Shown here one piece after another: positions 7,581-16,304 of a DNA stretch of 60,071 bases. Both the position numbers and the translations under genes were made by a program. The DNA lies in the NCBI GenBank assembly GCA_012267385.1, contig JAAXGW010000017.1:1-60071 (forward strand), read 5' to 3'. Within the stretch, counting starts at the first letter, position 1. The number at the start of each line of letters is the position of its first letter. The notes under the pieces are model-generated. The model was not told where the DNA came from. It saw nothing but the letters and a program-made list of their open reading frames with translations, and did not search any database. The DNA is from OMG group bacterium. GTDB taxonomy: Bacteria > Pseudomonadota > Gammaproteobacteria > Pseudomonadales > Azotimanducaceae.

Positions 7581-9513
7581 CTCCCGATTCGTCGGTCAGA
7601 ACATTTTCGGTACCCAAAGTACCAGCCGATCCAAAAGTCGTTATGCGCCTTGGCGATATATAGTCTCGCTGCTTGTCGTCATAGTGGCAGGACTATATGC
7701 GGTACCGAACTTATTCCCACCAGACTATGCGATTCAGATACAGACTGATAATAAAAAGAACTCCGCCGGACTGCCTTTTAATATTGGTAGTGGTTTTATC
7801 GAACAGGTCGTAGAAGAAATTGAATCAAACGAAGTTAGCGTTAAAGCCAATGAAGAGTTAGACGATGGTGCCTTAATCAGATTTAATTCTGAAATTGATC
7901 GCGATCGCGCAAAGTTGTTTTTAGAGAAATGGTTAAATCCAGAGGGTCAGGATAGACAGTTCGTAGTGGCTTTGAATCTCGCGGACACTACACCCGATTG
8001 GCTTCAAAGAATCGGTGGACGTCCGATGACACTAGGTTTAGATCTTGCCGGCGGCATCCACTTTGTGTTACAAGTGGATATGGACACTTCGATCAAGAAT
8101 CAGTTGACCGACGAATCTGAAAAGGTCTTAGGCCGATTGAGAGCAGACAGAATTCGATATGTGAGTGGTCGGGACATCGTCTCGGGACAGTCTCTTATTA
8201 TTGAATTCGAGGACGATGAAGTCCGAGACCTTGCGATGTCCACGTTGAGCGAACATTACGGATTGCCAGACTACGAACTTTCCAATACACGAACTGCGGA
8301 AAACCCAGCGATTCAATTCTCCTTAACCTCGGCACGATTGAGAGAAATGGAAGATTTGGCAATTGAGCAGAATCTTGAGGGAATCCGAAACAGGGTTAAC
8401 GAACTAAATGTGTCCGAACCATTGGTACAACGGCTAGGCAGAAATCGCATCGTTGTCGATTTACCTGGAGTGCAAGACAGTAGTGAAGCAAAGCGTATCT
8501 TGGATAAGTTCGCGACTTTGGAGTTCAGGTTGGCGGCCAAGCTAGATGACCGACCGTCGGAAATTGAACAATTTGAGTATCGTGGAAGGATGCAGGATGT
8601 ACAAAAGGAAATCATAATTGAAGGTAAGAACGTCATAAACGCGACCCCTGGTCGAGATGAACATGGGTTTCCTCAGGTAAACATCACTCTTGACCGAGCT
8701 GGTGGCGATCGAATGCACGACGTAACGAAGGACAACGTCCACCACGACATGGCGATTCTATTTATAGAACAGAAACCAATCGTCACCTCAGAAATAGTCG
8801 ATGGAGAGCGGGTGGAAACCACACGAATTGAAGAAGATAGGCGACTGATTAGCGTAGCGAACATTACCAGCGCACTCAGCTACAACTCGCGAATCACCCA
8901 TTTGAATAGTATGCGAGAAGCCTCGGATTTGGCTTTATGGCTGCGCGCTGGGGCCTTAGCGGCTCCGATGTACTTCGTCGAAGAACGAACAGTAGGAGCT
9001 TCTCTAGGGGAAGAAAACATTCAGAGAGGCTTTGCCGCGGTTGTAATAGGATTCTTGTTGGTGTTAGCGTTCATGTTAGTCTATTACAAAGTTTTCGGTT
9101 TTGTGGCGAATGTTGCGCTAACTTTAAACTTGATCATCGTGATCGCCGTGATGTCGAGTATCGGAGCGACTCTAACGTTACCAGGAATTGCAGGAATGGT
9201 TTTGACGGTGGGTATGGCCGTAGATGCCAATGTGTTGATTTTTTCTCGAATTCGTGAAGAACTCAAGGTATCCAAACCATGGGCTGCCATTCCGGCAGGG
9301 TATGATCGGGCATTTCGCACCATACTTGACGCGAATCTTACGACACTTTTTGTTGCGTTGATTCTGCTCTTTCTAGGTAGTGGTCCGATCGCTGGTTTCG
9401 CAGTCACGCTTTCAATTGGGATCGTGACCTCTATGTTCACGGCAATTTTCGTGTCTCGAGGTATAGTTCATCTCATTTATGGGCGTCCTAACGTCGAAAA
9501 GGTGTGGATCTAA
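7573..9513 (+). CDS. secD: Protein translocase subunit SecD
   Basis: SecD with SecF uses the proton motive force to pull exported proteins out on the periplasmic side. The 646-aa product has an N-terminal membrane helix (about 27-47), the signature GLDLAGGIHFVLQVD near residue 155, a large periplasmic region, and a C-terminal block of membrane helices with GMAVDANVLIFSRIREEL, the RND-type motif thought to couple proton flow. Length is normal for a gammaproteobacterial SecD. ATG 7573 overlaps yajC by 8 nt and the TAA (9511-9513) overlaps the secF ATG by one base. Confidence 0.97.
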   Translation: MADSRFVGQNIFGTQSTSRSKSRYAPWRYIVSLLVVIVAGLYAVPNLFPPDYAIQIQTDNKKNSAGLPFNIGSGFIEQVVEEIESNEVSVKANEELDDGALIRFNSEIDRDRAKLFLEKWLNPEGQDRQFVVALNLADTTPDWLQRIGGRPMTLGLDLAGGIHFVLQVDMDTSIKNQLTDESEKVLGRLRADRIRYVSGRDIVSGQSLIIEFEDDEVRDLAMSTLSEHYGLPDYELSNTRTAENPAIQFSLTSARLREMEDLAIEQNLEGIRNRVNELNVSEPLVQRLGRNRIVVDLPGVQDSSEAKRILDKFATLEFRLAAKLDDRPSEIEQFEYRGRMQDVQKEIIIEGKNVINATPGRDEHGFPQVNITLDRAGGDRMHDVTKDNVHHDMAILFIEQKPIVTSEIVDGERVETTRIEEDRRLISVANITSALSYNSRITHLNSMREASDLALWLRAGALAAPMYFVEERTVGASLGEENIQRGFAAVVIGFLLVLAFMLVYYKVFGFVANVALTLNLIIVIAVMSSIGATLTLPGIAGMVLTVGMAVDANVLIFSRIREELKVSKPWAAIPAGYDRAFRTILDANLTTLFVALILLFLGSGPIAGFAVTLSIGIVTSMFTAIFVSRGIVHLIYGRPNVEKVWI

Positions 9514-10424
9514 TGAATATCGATTTCATGTCGAAACGCGTATACGCGCTCACCGCTTCCGCAGTACTGTTCGGTGCCTCGGTCGTATCCCTGTTGGTTA
9601 TGAATTTAAACTGGGGACTAGACTTTACCGGTGGTGTGTTGGTCGAAGTCGGCTTCGACGAACCAATGGATCCAGCACCAGTTCGCGTACTGGTTGAGGA
9701 AGCTGGTTATCAAAACGCCGAAGTTCAGAACATCGGATCGGAACGGGATATTGTTATTCGAGTGCCTCCTGTTGAGGGTGTTGATCAGTCCGTAGTTGGG
9801 GACGAGATATATGCACTGCTCGAGCAAAACTACTCTGGAACAGAACTGCTGAAGTCCGATTATGTAGGCCCTGCTGTAGGTCAGGACTTAACCCAACAGG
9901 GTGCTTTAGCATTACTCGTTGCGCTGCTACTGGTCATGGTTTACATCATGTTTCGATTCACCGGGAAGTTTGCGCTCGGAGCAGTGTTCGCTCTCGTGCA
10001 CGATATTGTGATTGTCGCGGGGATATTTTCAATCATGAGGTGGACTTTTGATCTTCCCGAACTTGCGGCGCTCTTAGCGGTAATTGGTTATTCGCTGAAC
10101 GACACGATCGTTGTATCCGACCGAATTCGCGAGAATTTTCGCGCGGTTAGACGCGGCACTTCGATGGACGTCATTAACTATTCACTAAACCAGACTCTTG
10201 GTCGAACTTTGGTAACTTCGTTAACGACACTACTTGTGTTGGTAGCTTTGTTGATCGCGGGAGGTGAGCAACTGTTCGGTTTTGCGATCGCGCTCACGAT
10301 CGGTGTAATAGTAGGAACATATTCGTCGATCTACGTGGCTGCGAGTTCATTACTTTTGCTTGGAATCAAGAGTCAGGAACTTGCACTACCAGAAAAAGAG
10401 GGTGCTACTGCGATGCGTTCGTAG
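9513..10424 (+). CDS. secF: Protein translocase subunit SecF
   Basis: SecF is the partner of SecD in the auxiliary translocase complex. From ATG 9513 the product is 303 aa and begins MNIDFMSKRVY. An in-frame GTG at 9504 would add three residues but lies inside secD, and the TAATG overlap at 9511-9515 is a typical coupled junction. Visible motifs are the first membrane helix (about 12-32), GLDFTGGVLVEVGF, and the C-terminal helix block with AVIGYSLNDTIVVSDRIREN. It ends the operon; the next gene converges on it 40 bp away. Confidence 0.96.
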   Translation: MNIDFMSKRVYALTASAVLFGASVVSLLVMNLNWGLDFTGGVLVEVGFDEPMDPAPVRVLVEEAGYQNAEVQNIGSERDIVIRVPPVEGVDQSVVGDEIYALLEQNYSGTELLKSDYVGPAVGQDLTQQGALALLVALLLVMVYIMFRFTGKFALGAVFALVHDIVIVAGIFSIMRWTFDLPELAALLAVIGYSLNDTIVVSDRIRENFRAVRRGTSMDVINYSLNQTLGRTLVTSLTTLLVLVALLIAGGEQLFGFAIALTIGVIVGTYSSIYVAASSLLLLGIKSQELALPEKEGATAMRS

Positions 10425-10464
10425 CTGCTTCCCAGCGTCTCTTAAGTGAAACTGGGCGGTTGAT

Positions 10465-11208
10465 TCAGTCTATGAGTTTGGTTTTAAGAACGGTAAAAAT
10501 TTGTGGGTTCCCTGCGATGAAGATCTCTTTGTTTAGATCTGCAGCCGAGAATCCGCCAGCTTCAGTGACCAGTAAGCTAGCGACTGACGATATCATTTGA
10601 TTTGTACCAATTGAGACGCACGAATCTAACTTCCCTTGAGCGACTCTTGCGAAATCGAGTGCGATGCACCCAGAACACCGCAAACTGCGAACCAGATTAT
10701 CCATTTTTACCTGGAAATTTGATGAGCTTGCTGTCGAGTCTTGTCGAAAGTAAGCAACCACAGCCCGAGTTAGGGAACTAGTACTAGAGACTCGAAGTCT
10801 GACTTTGTTGACAACTGCACCCTCGTCTTTGGTCGCGTAGTACTCCGAATCGTCGAGATAGTGGTAGATCGCAACGTGTTGCGCTACTCCGTTGTGAAAT
10901 ACGCCGATTACCGCACAGTAATCGTACAGAGATCGTAGGAAGTTTTCTTCGCCACAAAGTGGTTCGATAAACCAACAATACCCTGACTGTTTCGTAAGGT
11001 CGGTTGATTCACTTACGATCTTGTGCTCTGGGAATTGAGTGTGCACCATTTCGTGGAAAGCAGATGTCAAACGTGTTCTCAACTGGAGAACGTACTCCTG
11101 TAAGCCTTTCGGGGAAAAACGGCTGACGGGTGGTCGGTCGTGTACTTGAATGAGCTGCTGTGCTTGTTGTCGCGCGGTTCGGAGCGCGATACGGACTAGG
11201 CCTTCCAA
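10465..11208 (-). CDS. suhB: SuhB-like inositol monophosphatase family protein, active site degraded
   Basis: Position (divergent from trmJ) and overall similarity identify a SuhB homologue of 247 aa. In E. coli, SuhB hydrolyses inositol phosphates and also works with Nus factors in rRNA transcription. Here the metal-binding signature WxIDPLDGTxNF is WFIEPLCGEENF, replacing the first Asp by Glu, the second by Cys and the Thr pair by Glu. The later WD motif (PWDFAAG in E. coli) is NQMISSV, and the early DFVTxxD motif is also lost. The SES motif keeps one Glu, and the fold motif LLVTEAGG remains. It starts at TTG 11208, with an in-frame TAA nine codons upstream and no other start available. I infer loss of phosphatase activity with retention of a structural role. 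Confidence 0.85.
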   Translation of the reverse strand: MEGLVRIALRTARQQAQQLIQVHDRPPVSRFSPKGLQEYVLQLRTRLTSAFHEMVHTQFPEHKIVSESTDLTKQSGYCWFIEPLCGEENFLRSLYDYCAVIGVFHNGVAQHVAIYHYLDDSEYYATKDEGAVVNKVRLRVSSTSSLTRAVVAYFRQDSTASSSNFQVKMDNLVRSLRCSGCIALDFARVAQGKLDSCVSIGTNQMISSVASLLVTEAGGFSAADLNKEIFIAGNPQIFTVLKTKLID

Positions 11209-11266
11209 AAGATTGTCGAAGTCTCGAGGTTAAAAGTGAGTGGAATGGTGTGAAGTTTTACCCAAT

Positions 11267-11295
11267 TTGACATCAAATACAAATGACAATCTACT
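11267..11295 (+). promoter_or_regulatory. Candidate sigma-70 promoter for trmJ-iscS
   Basis: A perfect TTGACA (11267-11272), a 17-bp spacer and TCTACT (11290-11295, four of six matches to TATAAT) lie in the divergent suhB-trmJ region, 53 bp before the trmJ ATG. Confidence 0.4.
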
Positions 11296-11348
11296 CGCTT
11301 TTACAATACACACGATGAATAGTCGGTTTGAAGTTGATCGAATAAGCT

Positions 11349-12119
11349 ATGCCTGAAGTCCGCATTGTGCTGGTCGAACCATCGCATCCTGGAAACATTG
11401 GTGGTGCTGCAAGAGCTATGAAAACCATGGGATTGAGTTCGCTTACTGTGGTGAATCCCAATCGATTTCCCGATCCACAAGCTGATTGGCGTGCTGCAGG
11501 AGCATTAGACATAGTTGAAAGGGTTCAGGTATGTGACACGATTAGCGCAGCAGTAGCAGATAGCGTACTCGTAGCTGGCACTAGTGCACGTGCTCGACAC
11601 ATTCCTTGGCCCATGATGACATCGGCTCAGTTTGCCGAGTTCGTACACACCAAATTTAAACCAGATGAATGCATCAGCGTCTTATTTGGTCGAGAAGACA
11701 ATGGATTGACTAACGATGAGTTGAATCTCTGTAATAAACATGTTCGCATACCCTCCAATGAACAGTATGGATCGTTGAATCTAGCGATGTCAGTGCAAGT
11801 CATTGCATATGATCTGTTCTGCCAATCGTTAGCAGAGAGGCAGGAAGATCCAGACGAGGAGACGTGGGATAAGCCACTTGCGACCTTCTCGGAAGTCAAC
11901 GACTTTTTCGAGCATTTACAGTCTGTGCTTCTTAAGGTAGGTTTCAGTGATCCAGAAGAACCACGAAAAGCGGAAATTCGACTTCGAAGACTCTTCGGTC
12001 GTATACACATGGACCACACAGAGGTACAAATCCTGAGAGGGGTATTAACTCACATTGAAAAAGAATTAAGGAGTGAGTCCCATTTGCAAGACGATGCACA
12101 CCGGAGCGACAATGGATAG
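11349..12119 (+). CDS. trmJ: tRNA (cytidine/uridine-32 2'-O) methyltransferase TrmJ
   Basis: TrmJ is a SPOUT-class enzyme that methylates the ribose of position 32 in tRNA using S-adenosylmethionine. The 256-aa product shows the family start RIVLVEPSHPGNIGGAARAM, then TSARARHIPWP, the cofactor-knot motif VLFGREDNGLTNDEL and SLNLAMSVQVIAYDL. The C-terminal part (RRLFGRIHMDHTEVQILRGV) is also typical. It lies 24 bp before iscS and divergent to suhB, the order found in E. coli except that iscR is missing between trmJ and iscS. Confidence 0.95.
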   Translation: MPEVRIVLVEPSHPGNIGGAARAMKTMGLSSLTVVNPNRFPDPQADWRAAGALDIVERVQVCDTISAAVADSVLVAGTSARARHIPWPMMTSAQFAEFVHTKFKPDECISVLFGREDNGLTNDELNLCNKHVRIPSNEQYGSLNLAMSVQVIAYDLFCQSLAERQEDPDEETWDKPLATFSEVNDFFEHLQSVLLKVGFSDPEEPRKAEIRLRRLFGRIHMDHTEVQILRGVLTHIEKELRSESHLQDDAHRSDNG

Positions 12120-12143
12120 CTTGCTGAAAGGCAAACAGTTTCG

Positions 12144-13301
12144 ATGAAGCGACCACTTAAACCAGTGTATCTAGACTATGCCGCGACCACTCCGGTTGAT
12201 CCTCGTGTTGCGCACAAAATGAGTGACTGTCTCATGTTAGATGGTTGTTTTGGGAATCCAGCGAGTGTCTCACATATATACGGTTGGGAAGCGGAAGAAC
12301 TGGTGGAAGAAGCAAGGGTAAGTCTTGCTCAACTCATAGGGGCAGATCCCTTGGAAATTGTTTGGACTTCCGGTGCAACCGAGTCCGACAATCTGGCGAT
12401 TAAAGGGCTAGCCGCAGTCTCTGACAAAAAACACATCGTCACTTCATCGTATGAACACAAGGCGGTGCTTGATTCATGTCGATATCTTGAAACATGCGGT
12501 TACCAAGTGACTTATGTTCCTCCAAGCTCTGAAGGACTCTTACGACCTGAAGACGTAGAAGCTGAGTTGAGGTCAGATACTCTGCTAGTATCAATCATGC
12601 ATGCAAATAACGAAATTGGTGTTGTCAATGACATCGCTGAGATCGGTAAAGTTTGCAAAGCTCATGAAGTCACGTTTCACGTAGATGCAGCACAGAGTGT
12701 AGGGAAGATCCCGGTGGATGTAGCAGCTCTAGAAGTAGACCTATTAAGTATTTCTGGTCACAAAATCTATGGTCCCAAGGGAATTGGGGCACTGTACGTA
12801 CGCCGAAACCCACCAGTAAAGATCGAGTCGACCATACATGGTGGGGGACACGAGCGAGGTATGAGATCTGGGACCCTTGCGACCCATCAAATAGTCGGAC
12901 TTGGGACAGCAGCCAGACTAGTAGAGCGAGAGCTGACTCACGAAAGCAGCAGAATTCTTGAGCATCGAGAACGATTGTGGTCTCACTTCAGTCAAGTGCC
13001 ACAAGCTGAATTGAACGGTCATCCAACCGAACGGGTACCAGGAATTCTGAACGTGTCATTTGAATCCGTGGACAGTGAAACTTTGATCGCGGCTCTGGAC
13101 GACATTGCAGTTTCGTCTGGTTCCGCTTGTACGTCCGCTGTAATTGAACCATCTTATGTGTTGCGCGAACTGGGATTGTCGCATGAGCGTGCGGCAGCTT
13201 CGATTCGGTTTTCTATTGGACGATTTACGACGACCGAGGAAATCGATTACACCGCCCAACGTGTTGCAGAAGTAGTTGGTGCGCTACAGAGTAACACCTA
13301 A
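12144..13301 (+). CDS. iscS: Cysteine desulfurase IscS
   Basis: IscS is a PLP enzyme that takes sulfur from cysteine for Fe-S clusters and tRNA thiolation. The 385-aa product matches the IscS group: [47 protein letters not shown]-lysine 207 in [12 protein letters not shown], and active-site cysteine 329 in SSGSACTSA, at nearly the E. coli positions. It is about 20 residues shorter than E. coli IscS because the C-terminal tail that contacts IscU is missing. No iscR, iscU, iscA, hscBA or fdx lies next to it; ndk follows after 221 bp. It probably donates sulfur broadly, with other Fe-S genes elsewhere. Confidence 0.95.
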   Translation: MKRPLKPVYLDYAATTPVDPRVAHKMSDCLMLDGCFGNPASVSHIYGWEAEELVEEARVSLAQLIGADPLEIVWTSGATESDNLAIKGLAAVSDKKHIVTSSYEHKAVLDSCRYLETCGYQVTYVPPSSEGLLRPEDVEAELRSDTLLVSIMHANNEIGVVNDIAEIGKVCKAHEVTFHVDAAQSVGKIPVDVAALEVDLLSISGHKIYGPKGIGALYVRRNPPVKIESTIHGGGHERGMRSGTLATHQIVGLGTAARLVERELTHESSRILEHRERLWSHFSQVPQAELNGHPTERVPGILNVSFESVDSETLIAALDDIAVSSGSACTSAVIEPSYVLRELGLSHERAAASIRFSIGRFTTTEEIDYTAQRVAEVVGALQSNT

Positions 13302-13324
13302 CTATCCATAAAATTTTGCACCGT

Positions 13325-13350
13325 GAAGAGTAGTGGAACACTACTTCTTC
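13325..13350. other. Strong hairpin in the iscS-ndk spacer
   Basis: GAAG-AGTAGTG (13325-13335), loop GAA and CACTACT-T-CTTC (13339-13350) form an 11-base-pair stem with one bulged T. No T run follows on the plus strand, so it is not a classical terminator. It may end the trmJ-iscS message or stabilise its 3' end. Confidence 0.4.
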
Positions 13351-13522
13351 ATGTCAGTGGGAAGTACGTCGAAACTCAAGTCGTATCCAAGTATGATTCT
13401 GACGGGAACTAGCTCACCTCCAAGTTCCCTTGTCAAACCATTAGTTCTATTCGAAGCCGGATACAGCTCGGTCAATCATGCGTTTAGAACAAAGAGAATA
13501 TTCGCGAGGAGATCATGATTTA

Positions 13523-13951
13523 ATGGCTGTTGAACGAACACTTTCGATCATTAAACCAAATGCCATGCAAAAAAGTGTCATTGGCAACATATTCAATCGC
13601 TTCGAGACAAACAACTTAAGAATAATCGCGCTCAAAATGATGCACTTAACCAGACAGCAGGCTGAAGATTTCTATCAAGAACATTCGAAAAAACCTTTCT
13701 TTGACAACCTCTGTACTTTCATGTCCTCGAGTCCCATTTGCGTTCAAGTATTAGAGGGTGAGAACGCGATTCTGCTTAATCGTAAGATCATGGGTGCGAC
13801 CAATCCTGAAGAAGCTGAATTAGGCACCATTCGAGCAGATTTCGGTGATAGCTTGGATGCTAATGCAGTGCACGGATCCGATTCACCAGATTCTGCACGA
13901 CGGGAAGTTGCGTTCTTCTTTGCAGAAGAAGAGATTTTCCCACAAACTTGA
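13523..13951 (+). CDS. ndk: Nucleoside diphosphate kinase
   Basis: Ndk transfers the gamma phosphate of ATP to nucleoside diphosphates. From ATG 13523 the product is 142 aa, the normal bacterial length, beginning [15 protein letters not shown]. The catalytic histidine lies in [12 protein letters not shown] near the C-terminus. The frame is open further upstream to 13478, but the family alignment begins at 13523, with GAGGAG at 13506-13511 as a somewhat distant Shine-Dalgarno. rlmN starts one base after its stop. Confidence 0.96.
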   Translation: MAVERTLSIIKPNAMQKSVIGNIFNRFETNNLRIIALKMMHLTRQQAEDFYQEHSKKPFFDNLCTFMSSSPICVQVLEGENAILLNRKIMGATNPEEAELGTIRADFGDSLDANAVHGSDSPDSARREVAFFFAEEEIFPQT

Positions 13952-13952
13952 T

Positions 13953-15071
13953 ATGGAAACCATATCTACTGACCGGAAGACGAACTGGTATAGTCTGACA
14001 CGGCAAGGTTGGCAACAATTCTTGAGTGAATTCGACGACCGATCCTTTCGCGCACAGCAAGTGATGAAATGGATTTACCACGAGCGCGTTCCAAGTGTTG
14101 AATCGATGTCAAATTTGTCGAAGAGTCTACGAGCAACTCTTAGTAGTGTTACTGAAAATGCTCTTCCGAAATTGATTCACACTAGTACCTCTCTTGATGG
14201 CACCGTGAAGTGGATTATCGAAACGGAAGCAAACGGTGCGGTCGAGAGTGTATTAATTCCTGATGGACGACGGAACACGCTTTGTATTTCCTCACAGCTT
14301 GGTTGTTCGTTGGACTGTGTCTTCTGTGCTACTGGAAAACAGGGGTTCGCCGGCAATCTCTCGGTTGCAGATATTGTGGGACAAGTAGTGATTGCCACGG
14401 ATTGGTTGCAATCAAATTCCGACTACGGTGAACTGACAAATGTCGTTTTCATGGGTATGGGTGAACCGCTCATGAACTTTACAGCAACAATGGAAGCTTG
14501 CGACATCTTCATGGATGACTTGGCATTCGGAATCTCTAAGCGCCGCGTGACCATCAGCACGGCTGGAGTGGTCCCCCGCATTCTTGATATGTGTCAGAAA
14601 ACAGAAGCGTCGCTAGCCGTCTCATTGCACGCCGCGAACGACGAGCTCAGAAATTTCCTCGTCCCATTGAACAAGAAGTATCCAATTGCAATGTTGTTGG
14701 ATGCCTGTCGGGAATACCTGTCGTCTCTTAGTGATCGCCGAATAGTTACTTTCGAATACACCTTGATTGAAGACATCAATGACAGTGACCAAGCTGCAAA
14801 GGAACTTGTTCAGCTGCTTAGAGATTTTCGCTGCAAGGTCAATCTCATTCCTTTCAATCCATTTCCGCTTAGTACGTTTCGTCGTCCGACAGAACTCAAG
14901 ATCTCACGTTTCTATAAACAATTACGCGACGAAGGGATCATGGTGACCAGCCGCACGACCAGAGGGGACGACATTGATGCTGCTTGTGGTCAACTCATTG
15001 GAAATTTCCAAGACAAGACGCGCCGGCGTGCGCGTTATCGATCAGCACAACTACAAGCTAGTATTGTGTAA
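13953..15071 (+). CDS. rlmN: Dual-specificity 23S rRNA/tRNA adenine-C2 methyltransferase RlmN
   Basis: RlmN is a radical-SAM enzyme that methylates A2503 of 23S rRNA and A37 of some tRNAs. From ATG 13953 the product is 372 aa. The iron-sulfur motif CxxxCxxC is at Cys118, Cys122 and Cys125 (GCSLDCVFC). FRAQQVMKWIYH, GMGEPLMNF and NLIPFNPFP are family motifs, and the second catalytic cysteine lies in IDAACGQL near the C-terminus. The frame is open upstream to 13845 inside ndk, but homology begins about residue 12 from the chosen start. The order ndk-rlmN is conserved in many gammaproteobacteria; pilF, usually next, is absent. Confidence 0.95.
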   Translation: METISTDRKTNWYSLTRQGWQQFLSEFDDRSFRAQQVMKWIYHERVPSVESMSNLSKSLRATLSSVTENALPKLIHTSTSLDGTVKWIIETEANGAVESVLIPDGRRNTLCISSQLGCSLDCVFCATGKQGFAGNLSVADIVGQVVIATDWLQSNSDYGELTNVVFMGMGEPLMNFTATMEACDIFMDDLAFGISKRRVTISTAGVVPRILDMCQKTEASLAVSLHAANDELRNFLVPLNKKYPIAMLLDACREYLSSLSDRRIVTFEYTLIEDINDSDQAAKELVQLLRDFRCKVNLIPFNPFPLSTFRRPTELKISRFYKQLRDEGIMVTSRTTRGDDIDAACGQLIGNFQDKTRRRARYRSAQLQASIV

Positions 15072-15197
15072 AATTTTTTTGTTCAAAATACCGTTAGCGA
15101 TCAGATCCAGCTGTTTCGATCTCTCGGTAATCCAAGCACGGTGAATCGATCATTCTCGGATGGTTGGACCCGAATAGATATTGAGTGACTTCTAGGT

Positions 15198-16304
15198 GTG
15201 AACGCTTCCGACCAAGAACAACAAGCAACCGAAACCACTTCTGCGTCCTTTGGCGAACGGATTCGGCAGGCGCGAGAAGCACGGCAACTTTCGATTGACG
15301 ATCTTGTTGGCGAAACTCGGATCAATCCCCAACACCTGATTGATTTAGAAGAAGGCAAAACCTCTGGCATCAGTGCACCTGGGTATATAGTCGGATACCT
15401 GAGAACCCTCGCGAAGGTGTTGGGTTTAAACGCGGAAGAGTTGATCAACGATTTCAAGTCTTCAACCAATCAATCCCAACATCAAACGATTGACCCTGAA
15501 CATGAACTATTACCGCCTAAACCAAAGAAAAACTCGCTCGGCTGGAGCACTATCGTTGCGACTTCGATCATTGTGCTCGCGGGAGTTGGAGCTTTAATTT
15601 ATTATTGGCTGGAAATTGCAGGAGACGAAAATTCGAACTCTTCACATTCGGAGATTGTGGATGATGAATCGTCAGAGCTCGATAGCTCAGAACAAGCAAA
15701 TCCTACACCCTCTGAGGAACGCAACACCTCAGGACCTGCTCGCCAGCCCTCAAGAACGGAAGATAGTGACTTGGAGTCAACAGTCAGTACAACAGCAAAT
15801 TCGACCGAAGAGGAGAGTTCGGAGAATCGCGATGAATCGACAAACGAGGGAGAGTTCGAAGTCCCAACAGACTTAGAGGGGACAAGCTCGTCTAGCGAAC
15901 ATACGAGTACAGACTGGGAAGAACTGATGAATCTGACTCAACTCGCGCCTGGTGATGAATCTGAAGATGCCGATACAGAACTATCGCAGGGAGACTCGAA
16001 CGAGATCGACGACTCTTCACAAGAAACCGCGGACACCGAGGAGACTGAGGAAGCAACTCAAGAAGAACCGACGTTGTTGTTTGAATTTAGCGATGATTCG
16101 TATGTTGAGGTCACCGACGCGGACGACAACCAGCTAGTCAGTGAAATCAAACAAGCAGGTACCAAACTCGAATTGGACGGAACAGCACCATTCACCATTA
16201 AATTAGGTTCTGCGCGAAGTGTAACTTTGTTTTATGAAGGGGACGAAGTAGATTTGACACCCCATACACGGCGTAACATTGCGGAACTCACGCTACCGCC
16301 GTGA
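15198..16304 (+). CDS. rodZ: Cell-shape protein RodZ-like (HTH, membrane helix, acidic linker, DUF4115)
   Basis: RodZ links MreB to the membrane and sets rod shape. The 368-aa product has an N-terminal cytoplasmic HTH (about 16-85: FGERIRQAREARQLSIDDL), one membrane helix (about 115-137), a very long acidic linker of about 150 residues rich in Ser, Glu, Thr and Asp, and a C-terminal periplasmic beta domain (about 290-368: LLFEFSDDSYVEVTD). The linker is the most variable and unusual part. The start is GTG 15198. Its stop overlaps the GTG start of hisS by four bases; ispG, which normally sits between them, is missing. Confidence 0.9.
   Translation: MNASDQEQQATETTSASFGERIRQAREARQLSIDDLVGETRINPQHLIDLEEGKTSGISAPGYIVGYLRTLAKVLGLNAEELINDFKSSTNQSQHQTIDPEHELLPPKPKKNSLGWSTIVATSIIVLAGVGALIYYWLEIAGDENSNSSHSEIVDDESSELDSSEQANPTPSEERNTSGPARQPSRTEDSDLESTVSTTANSTEEESSENRDESTNEGEFEVPTDLEGTSSSSEHTSTDWEELMNLTQLAPGDESEDADTELSQGDSNEIDDSSQETADTEETEEATQEEPTLLFEFSDDSYVEVTDADDNQLVSEIKQAGTKLELDGTAPFTIKLGSARSVTLFYEGDEVDLTPHTRRNIAELTLPP

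Noticed and set aside
13333-13518. Open frame of 61 codons between iscS and ndk
   Set aside because: It starts inside a hairpin, has no ribosome site or family resemblance, and its composition looks non-coding.
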